DNA of 64,000 nucleotides, taken from NCBI RefSeq assembly GCF_000002985.6, contig NC_003283.11, positions 7,874,001-7,938,000 of the forward strand, in the 5' to 3' direction. Each line of letters starts with the position of its first letter. Positions within the stretch are counted from its first letter, which is position 1. The notes under the pieces were generated by a model. The model worked only from the letters and a program-made list of their open reading frames with translations, had not been told where the DNA came from and searched no databases. Shown one piece after another: positions 56,475-64,000 of this stretch. The stretch comes from Caenorhabditis elegans. Its lineage: Eukaryota; Nematoda; Chromadorea; Rhabditida; Rhabditidae. A program made the translations under genes and the position numbers.

Positions 56475-59022
56475 CTAGTTCCATTCCAATGTGTGAGTCT
56501 CCGATAGAAGTACAAATATAAGAAAAGCTACAAAAACTGTGAGAAGTGCAACTGCATGTGGCCATCGAACCTTGAACCTTTGAACAAATATTGCTGAAAT
56601 TCGATTATTGAAGATAATGTGATATATATATATATCTATAGGTTAAAAAACAAACCGATAAGGGAAGTGAATAGAGAAATCGCCAAAAATAGCATGAGAA
56701 GACGATAGACCGGTGTTATGATAAGATCAATTTGTTTTCCTTGCAAACATGCGATTGTGAATGGGAGACCAAATCCAATAAGGAGATCTGAAATATAAGT
56801 GGTTATTTTTATTTGACAGGGCCTCGAGTACAACTTACTAAAAAGTGGTCCTCCGATCGCAGCTGCCATCGCCATTTTAGGGAATCCTTGTTTCACAACA
56901 GCTACGTCAGAAACAATATCTCCAATGCAATTACTCCACGCCATGATGGTTAAACCAAGAATTTCCTGTGAGACTCCAGTCGCCACGCCGATCATTGTGA
57001 TGACATTGATGATTTCAGAAGAAATTGTATAAATCCAGGCAATTGACATCAAAAATCCTAAGTATGAATACACTTCCTAAAGTATAGTTTTAGAAAAATG
57101 AAGCAATAAAACAAGATAAAAATACCCGGTAATACTTTTGCTCCCTGTCAAGCGGAGTGAACCTGAGAGCAAGAAGACTCAATATTATTGAAATGAGTAA
57201 CCCATACAACCAAAGGCCTGGGCTTCCATGAAATGGTGATTTGGCAGATATTTGAACAGCAAAAAGGGCAAGCTGGATGGAGCAGAAACAATGAATTATC
57301 AGAATTGGCTTTGACCATGGCATTTCGTTGGAAGGAATTGTCAATTTCAAAAAGAAAGTTGGAATAACGGCTACAACAGTGATGAACCTAGAGAAATAGT
57401 TCATCTCGTAAAATTCATCGTTTCCAGGCCAAGGTCTCAAGTGGTTTCGGACATCTCGGACCCATTCCCAGGATTTCCAAGTTTTTGGTTGAATTTCCTC
57501 CACGTCAGTAAATGCGAGACTAGCTTCGTCATAAGATTTGTAGACGTGACGATGAGCATAGTGAAACTCTGCCTCAACACCTTCATCATCACTCGTTTCA
57601 TCGACAAGTCCGTCTTCCAATGAATCTTCTTTTCCATCGAGAAAGTTTTTGACATTGTTGGTCATTGAAGAGACTGTAGTTATATGAATAATTAACAATG
57701 AATGAAAAACAAATATTTGCTTAGATGGCTTTCTGAATCAAACAATTAAGTTATCCACTCACTTTTGTTATTAGCGAAAAAGTTGATCACGTGAGCATAA
57801 TCCATGAAAAATCCAATAAATGTGGAAATTTTGTGGGTGTGATGGTTCATCGCACTTTCTTTTCTAGCATCTGAAACGTATTCGTGTAAAATTTCAGAAA
57901 TTAAGTTTTTCAGCTTACTTTCAATTTTTTCGTGCCTCGCTCTTTTCCTCCGTTTGGAGTTTAGCCGCATCAAAATCACGGAGACTACATATGCAGCATA
58001 CAAACCAAGAAAAGCTGAAATTTTTTAATTGTTCAATTTCTTGAAATATCGAAGCTTACTGAGAGGCATCCAAATCTCTACATGGTTGAATGTGAGAAAC
58101 CAAATTGCTAGAAATATATCCGCAATAATGAAGAAGACAATATCACGAATAGTTGCAAGAATCTAAAAGTGAAACTTGTATATTGGAAACGTTTACAATT
58201 AACCTACCGCAATTCGAAACGATTTTGTGAGAATAATTGCCGACAAGACTACTGTAGTGACAAAAATTCCTCCGCCAATAATATCCCCAATTGCAAGATC
58301 AGCTTTCGGTTTTGGTGTTGTGATTACTGAAGCAATGCTTCCAAATACATCTGGAGCACCGTTTCCGAACGCCAGAAATGTAACACCCTAAATTTTTGAA
58401 ATTCAAAAATACTAGACAATTGAACAATCTAATTTTCTGTATTTAGGTTTAAAAAAAAAATTATGTTATATGGAAACTTCTTGGCTCAGAACAATTCAAA
58501 CTTGTTTACTCACCGCAATAGATTCACTAATTTTCAAATGTCGAACTATTCCGGCAATTGAAGGAGAGAAAAAGTCATCAGCTACCACAGTCATTACAAC
58601 GAACAAGAAGAGCAAATATATAATGCTGATAATTATTAAGATGATCTGAAATAAATAGTTTACGATTGTTAAAAAATAACTCAGTCCGTTTGCATACAAC
58701 GTTGAATTTTTTTTTCACTTACCCGTATTGATCTGCTGTGCTCACATTTGATATATTCCGACCACTGAAGATAACCACCACCTTCACAAGCATCTTTATT
58801 ACATTTAATGTATGCACATGTATCTTCTCGAGTCCAATGTTTTTGAATCAAGCACTCATCTTGTGAACAAAGCTCGTCAGTTAACACAAGCCGAGATGCA
58901 TTTCTAGGTGTATTTGAATTAGTAAGATAAGGTTGAAATAGTTGGCCAAGTTGTGCTCCCGAGTTATCAATCAGAAGCAGTAAGCAGGTAAGAACAACAA
59001 AAAAAGTTTTTGGTTTTGGCAT
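56475..59022 (-). CDS. Cation/calcium exchanger of NCLX (SLC8B1) type, 651 aa
   Basis: Ten minus-strand exons: 58723-59022, 58514-58645, 58208-58387, 58060-58162, 57919-58014, 57763-57870, 57126-57673, 56839-57076, 56656-56787 and 56475-56593. A signal peptide (residues 1-23) precedes a Cys-containing luminal segment. Alpha repeat 1 holds FLAFGNGAPDVFGSIAS (GNGAPD 152-157). A cytosolic loop of about 200 residues is basic then acidic (DGKEDSLEDG). Alpha repeat 2 has LTIMAWSNCIGDIVSD (536-546). The GNGAPD and SNCIGD pair marks the NCLX/CCX branch, which exchanges Ca2+ for Na+ or Li+ in mitochondria or internal membranes. The intron at 57871-57918 is 48 bases with no in-frame stop, so retention would add 16 residues. 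C. elegans has two such genes close together on chromosome V (ncx-8, ncx-9, from memory); I cannot tell which this is. Confidence 0.93.
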
Positions 59023-60461
59023 ACCTGAAAAAGAAACAGTTGATAAGCGGGTATTTATATTGTGCTTCAACGCATTGAAAGGATGTAATGTTGCCAATAA
59101 ACAAATGGAACAGTAAAAAAAGGTTGAGCACAAGTTTAAATGAAGGGAAACTAACCTAGGGTATACTGTATCGCACCCATTAAAATAGAGGGGAGGGGGC
59201 ACCTGATGAGTTTTCGTTTTTCACCTAGACCTCGAGAACGCGGAGCAAACTAAATTTGTTTAGAAAAGCGATTAATTTGAACCGTAGGGCACAGATGCCC
59301 ACTTTTTAATGATAGCTCGAGAAGAAAAAGTTTGTTGGGCACAAATGGAAAGTAAGTTATTAGAGGAAAAAAGAGGAGGATTGTTGAACTTTAGTTGTTG
59401 TGAAGTCTAAAAACGAAATCAAATAGTCAAATAAAAGTATCTCCAATACGATTTTGACTGATTATCGAAACATTAAAATAGCGGAAAACTATTTCTAATA
59501 TTTCCAGATGTACATAATGTAATTCCTATAAAAACTACGGTACCAAGTTGCAAAAGTTGGTAGTACTTCTTGGCAGTGTGCCAGGAAGTCAACTTTTTTC
59601 AAATTGTCTAAACTTTTTTATGTACTGTAACAATTATTACTTCGTGTCATTCACATTAGAACCATTTTATTAAAATTTAAAGCTAAATTTTTTCCTATTT
59701 TTTAAACGATTCAGGCCAATCTTAGTTTCGCAAAACGAAAATTCATATTTCGAATAGTAGGCTAGTTGTTCATATTTTATTGACTTTTGGGTGTGGAAAT
59801 TATCTTCTAGAACTTGGATTTGCTTTAATTTGTAAAGTCAATGATTAGGTAATTGAAGTTAATTAACCGAGTTTTGGAAAAACATCTGAATAAAGAGTTT
59901 GCTCGAATATGGGATCAAACCCGTTTTTTTCGGATTTATGGACAATTCCTAGTAACTAGTCTTAATGATGACCTATGTATATTAAAAAAATACCCCTCTC
60001 ACCCAGTTGTAACACCGAATCATGTCGTTATATAACTTTTGCGCGACCATATCCATAGATATTATTACATTTATATAATAGAACACTTCCTGATAATGGT
60101 GTCAGGTTTATCCCGGTCCACTTTTGGTCTCACTTGGTTTTTCAAAGGATTTGAAAATTCCCAAATTTTGTGAAATGGATAAAAATAAGATCAAGTGAAG
60201 TCACTCTTTTAGAATGAATGCCGTTCGATCTTCCGATTTTTTGATTGTCTACTACATTTTTCGCGGAACATCAAACATCGGGATGTAAAATTAAATGTTG
60301 GTCTATCTGATTAAACGCCTCTGCAACTGTGTAGTTGATATCATTTAACTTTTCCAAGTTTTCTTATAAATTTGCACAATTGGTGCCTTTTTGCAATGTT
60401 GAAAGAACAAGAAAACTACATTCAAAATAGATGTTTATTCGTGTAAATGCAGTAAATTAAA
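59023..60461. other. Intergenic region upstream of the exchanger
   Basis: No supported exon. The first 200 bases hold the exchanger's leader and probable trans-splice acceptor (CAG at 59025-59027). The remainder is AT-rich with only short frames. It ends at the 3' end of the SRSX pseudogene, whose poly(A)-like AATAAA (minus) lies near 60433. Confidence 0.45.
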
Positions 60462-61113
60462 ATCTTGATAGGCCATATGTAGAAGTTGCTGTTGACACTT
60501 TTGTAGATCTCTCGAGCCATTTCTTAAATCTTGAGTCTTTGAACCACTTAAACGCGTATACCATGAAAAAACAATCACAAACAGAAACTTTAAAACTTTT
60601 CATGTGTTTTCGAGTATCACTTCTCTCCTTTCGACCTGCATGTTTCGCTGTTTTTTAGTATTTTAGGTCTAACTGTTTTACCTCTATGGTGAAAAACAGC
60701 AATTAAGAACAAGAAACGAATGATAGTTACAGTATTCATGAAAACATTTGACATAGACCACCATCTGCTGACTATTGGATGAAGTCGAATTGGTGGATTA
60801 CAGAAGAGTATAACTTCATCATCAAACCTTGAAAAATTGAACAATTGGCTAAATGCTAAATTTAATTTCATCACTATTGACATTTTGCACCATTTCAAAA
60901 GTCATTATAAAATTGAATCTCTAGTTGGAAGTTTGATCAGCACACATTTGTATAGTTCATCACTTTATTAAACTCACCTGTTTTTGAACGCAACTGGGGT
61001 TTGAAGAAAGTCAAACAAAGTATATTTACATTTCCGAGCTGTCCAAGAATATTGAAAATGACTATTTCAGTTGATATGAAGATGTTCTTACTAAATTGAA
61101 CTATGTAATTCAT
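60462..61113 (-). pseudogene. SRSX pseudogene lacking TM2-TM4 and most of TM6-TM7
   Basis: Exon 1 is intact (60978-61113, 136 bases, phase 1, TM1 IVIFNILGQLGNVNILCL, then LRSKT). The next recognisable piece, about 60690-60830, begins in ECL2 (FDDEVILFCNPPI) and covers TM5 (VFMNTVTIIRFLFLIAVFHHRGK). The whole TM2-TM4 exon is missing: only about 150 bases separate the two. Downstream, SDTRKHMKSFKVSVC starts TM6 in another frame but jumps straight to the tail KWLERSTKVSTATSTYG, which matches WLEKTSKVTTAVSV of the gene at 62144. At least two deletions and a frameshift have destroyed it. Confidence 0.85.
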
Positions 61114-62143
61114 TCTGGATAACTTTGAATTTTTCAATAAAGTTTATATATACAAGTTACCAAATGTATGGGATAAAACGTTAGGTATATCTCGAGATCA
61201 AAATTTATCCTCCAATCTGGAAACTACAAGTAAAATGGTTTCGAACTTCGTAATAAAAAATGCTGCCTAATCCTTGGATACATAATATTTTATAGCTAAA
61301 ATGCTAAAACAGTGTGACACATCGGATTTCATTTAGAAAGAATAATGACCGACTAAGAAGTCAATTTTATCACATGATATTATTTGTTTCTGTGTGGTAT
61401 TCTTTCAAAAAAAAAAAACAGAGCATAGTTCAGTTTTTGAAGATTACTCCTAACAATAAGTAAAGCTTTAGTCGTTTAGGGAAATGCTGCATAACCATAA
61501 ATTACGTGAGTTTTCAGTTTGCAATAAATTAATCTTTAGGTAGGAGCACATTTACACAAACTACACTGTGCACAACCCTGGGCACATTTCTTAAATAAGA
61601 TTGTCTTGAAAAAAGACATCTGTTACAAAAATTACAAAGACACCTGCATGAAAGCACACTTTCTGCTTTGTTGTTCTTGTTATTTTTCCATTACAGCCGA
61701 TACAGCATTATTTAGAATTACTAAATTTTTCACAATAAACTACAAATTGGCTGAAAAGTTGTACAGCAAAAATTGTAGCAATGGAAATGAGTTGTCCTTC
61801 AATTTATAATAACAGAATGAGTATATTTTCGAATATTAATATGTTTTATTTGTTCTGAATTATTAGATTTTTTAGAGACAAAAGATCAAGGAATGTCCCT
61901 CAAAAAATATTTGCAAGAGAACTATTTTTTTAAATTATGGGACGTAATATACACTTAAATATTAATAAATTGAAAAACTACAATTTTTTATTTGTGTGCA
62001 TTATAGAGATAGATAAAACTTTTGCAGTTTGGCTCAATCATCCATCGATGAAATTTTCAAAAAATGCTTTTAAAATATTAAATCGAGCCCGGTTTATTCA
62101 GATTTTAGAAATTATGTAAATAAGTAAATAAATTGTAAAGTTT
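61114..62143. other. Intergenic DNA between SRSX copies
   Basis: About 1 kb with no coding homology. Short frames at 61606 and 61937 lack any receptor features or splice context. It separates the upstream region of the pseudogene from the 3' end of the intact gene at 62144. Confidence 0.45.
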
Positions 62144-63252
62144 TTATTGTTTGCTTGAATCCATCACAGAGACCGCAGTTGTAACTTTTGAAGTTTTTTC
62201 CAACCATCCTTTTGATTTCATGCTTTTCACACATCCCAGGAAACTCCACATCTCTACAAACGCAATTCGATATTCGGATGATCTCCAGAGCATTACATAA
62301 AATGGTTGAGTATAGCAGAGAAGTGCGAAGAAAACCATATTGCTTTGGAAAAACACAAGAACAGATCCGGTCATTCCGATTGCAACAAACAAATCGACAC
62401 CGAGAGTACACATGTACCAAGAGAAAACGAATACAACCACGGAAACTTTCAAACGTTTCATCAGTTTTCTTGTGTCGCTTTTTTGTTTCTTTCCTGAAAT
62501 ATTGATTTTTCTCATGATCTGGTAATTCACATACCTCTAAAATGAAAAGTAATTATTAAGAACAGAAACAGGCAGAGAGTGATTGAATTGAGAGCAACAT
62601 TAGACATTGACCACCATCTACTGACAACTGGATGAAGACTGATCGGTGGATTACAGAAGATCACCAATTCATCATCCATTTTCACAAAACCCCACGCAAC
62701 TGTGAATGCTGAATAGACAAAAGGTATGAATAACATCATAGCCGTGTAAGTTGTGTTTTCAATCCGACGGTAGCTGAAAAGAAAACGGTTTTAGGAAGCA
62801 TGTTCATAAAAACAAACAAAGTGGTGAAGAAGACAATAATGAAAAGATCGACGACCAGCATGAGCATTATTACAGCTTGAGCACAGATAAAGAATATGTA
62901 AAGCGATATTGCCGGAAAGCAAATGTTGCGTCTGAGCTGGATTCCAGTGAACAGAAGAACGGCATTTGGTAGTTCGAAGAGCAGACAAAATATGTGGGAT
63001 ACGCTTAGAGCACACTGGATATAATCTAAAAATTATGAACTTCACGAGATGAGAATCTCTTTAAAATAAGAAAGTAAAAATGGCGTTTTATTGTTATTTA
63101 AATATTTATTACTTACAAGATTTAGATCGTAATGCAGGTTTGATGTATGTCAGACATAGAAAATTGATATTTCCAAACAGTCCAAGAACATTGAAAACGA
63201 CGATTTCCGTTGAGATACAAATCTGGTTAATCATTGCCACAGTCGAGCTCAT
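62144..63252 (-). CDS. SRSX-family chemoreceptor GPCR, 310 aa
   Basis: Four minus-strand exons: 63117-63252, 62818-63025, 62535-62773 and 62144-62493. TM1 is VVFNVLGLFGNINFLCL followed by LRSKS. TM2 is IQCALSVSHIFCLLFELPN, TM3 CAQAVIMLMLVVDLFIIVFF, and TM4/ECL2 VAWGFVKMDDELVIFCNPPI. TM5 is NSITLCLFLFLIITFHF, and KLMKRLKVSVVVFVFSWY opens TM6. TM7 is FALLCYTQPFYVMLWRSSEYR. Unlike the + strand paralogues it has no intron between TM6 and TM7. The TM3-TM4 junction uses a GTTTGT donor at 62817. It is the closest relative of the adjacent pseudogene, sharing CNPPI-LHP-VSRWWSMSNV. Confidence 0.92.
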
Positions 63253-64000
63253 TCCGAAAAATATGTATTCTTATGGTCTTAGAACAAGTTTTTAGCACGT
63301 ATACCCGGAAATTTGTCTTACCGTTTGTTTAAAAACGATTCGAAATTTGTTCTGTTAGACAATTTGAAATGGTAATATTTGTAAAAAGTTGTGACGAAAT
63401 GTCAAGAATAGACTACACAACTCGCGATTATCAAATTTGTTAACGTATTCATTGAATGATGTCGCTTTCAATTGAAAAATTGCGTACGAGCATTTTTCAA
63501 AACTTACTTGAATTACGCGATAACGAGTCTTGCAGTCAAAAATCTTAGAGATGAGTTCGAATAAAAAAAAATTTCTGCTACTTTATATAGGAACTATTCT
63601 CTTTTGTATTGTCTGATAAAAAAAAATCGCCAGACAAATATAATAATCTTCATTTAAAACCTTCCTTTTAGTATTGTGTTAAGGGATTTGGAAAACAAAA
63701 GTCTGAGATCTGCTTGAATGCGCGTTGTCACTTCAATTGTATAAGATTGGGAATCTTCAAGGCATATTTTGATTCTAGCTCACACATGAATTCGATATTT
63801 GAAAAATGAAAAACGAAAAATGAGTAAAGTAAAGTTTGAGTGCACAATAATTTCACGGGTGCACGGACTATTCTAAATCGACACGTAACTCTATCAACAA
63901 TGAGTCCAAATTGGTTGTGTTTTCTCACGGTGATGCATGGAGTATTTTCATGCAGGTTCATGTTAATTTGAGACTATTTCATGTTAATTTGAGACTATTT
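63253..64000. other. Upstream region of the last SRSX gene
   Basis: No supported exon up to the window edge. AT-rich, with a short exact tandem repeat at the very end (CATGTTAATTTGAGACTATTT, given twice between 63959 and 64000). It probably contains the promoter of the minus-strand SRSX gene. Confidence 0.4.

Overview
The window is nuclear DNA of a Caenorhabditis nematode, almost certainly C. elegans. Genes have many short exons, introns of about 45-60 bases with TTTCAG acceptors, AT-rich spacers and nematode-specific chemoreceptors. The spliced PEBP gene at 3615-4392 gives a 221-residue protein that I recognise from memory as F40A3.3 of chromosome V; the species and chromosome rest on that recognition. 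All exon models below were built by hand from splice signals and reading-frame phase.

Left part (1-26 kb): ordinary genes. In order they are a 92-residue single-pass membrane protein (+), the PEBP gene (+), an EGF-like type I membrane protein (+), a 7 kb spacer, a 2413 bp palindromic DNA transposon with perfect 9 bp target duplications (14576-16988), a 258-residue charged protein (-), a divergent small gene of unknown function (+), and an eight-exon FMRFamide-type peptide GPCR (-) that converges on it with interleaved poly(A) signals.

Middle (26-38.7 kb): about 12 kb with no convincing gene, one GC-richer stretch near 35.3-35.6 kb, and degenerate repeats towards its right end.

Repeat complex (38.77-51.02 kb): a mirror-image structure. 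Each arm holds three minisatellites in the same relative order: a 15 bp unit, a 35 bp unit carrying an E2F-type site, and a 40 bp unit carrying an ideal five-pentamer heat-shock element. The left arm is 1.6 kb. The right arm is 9.2 kb because its 40 bp array has grown to about 200 copies with a single visible indel. Between the arms lies a frame-broken SRX-like chemoreceptor. The outer end of the right array cuts directly into the coding sequence of an SRSX receptor, leaving only its C-terminal third. The overall layout resembles Helitron-borne minisatellites, but the terminal Helitron signals are not proven here.

Right part (51-64 kb): an SRSX chemoreceptor cluster. It has a truncated copy, three intact + strand genes (305, 306 and 314 residues), then a 651-residue NCLX-type cation/calcium exchanger (-), a deleted SRSX pseudogene (-) and an intact 310-residue SRSX gene (-). 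The cluster shows gene birth and decay next to an expanding, potentially stress-responsive satellite.
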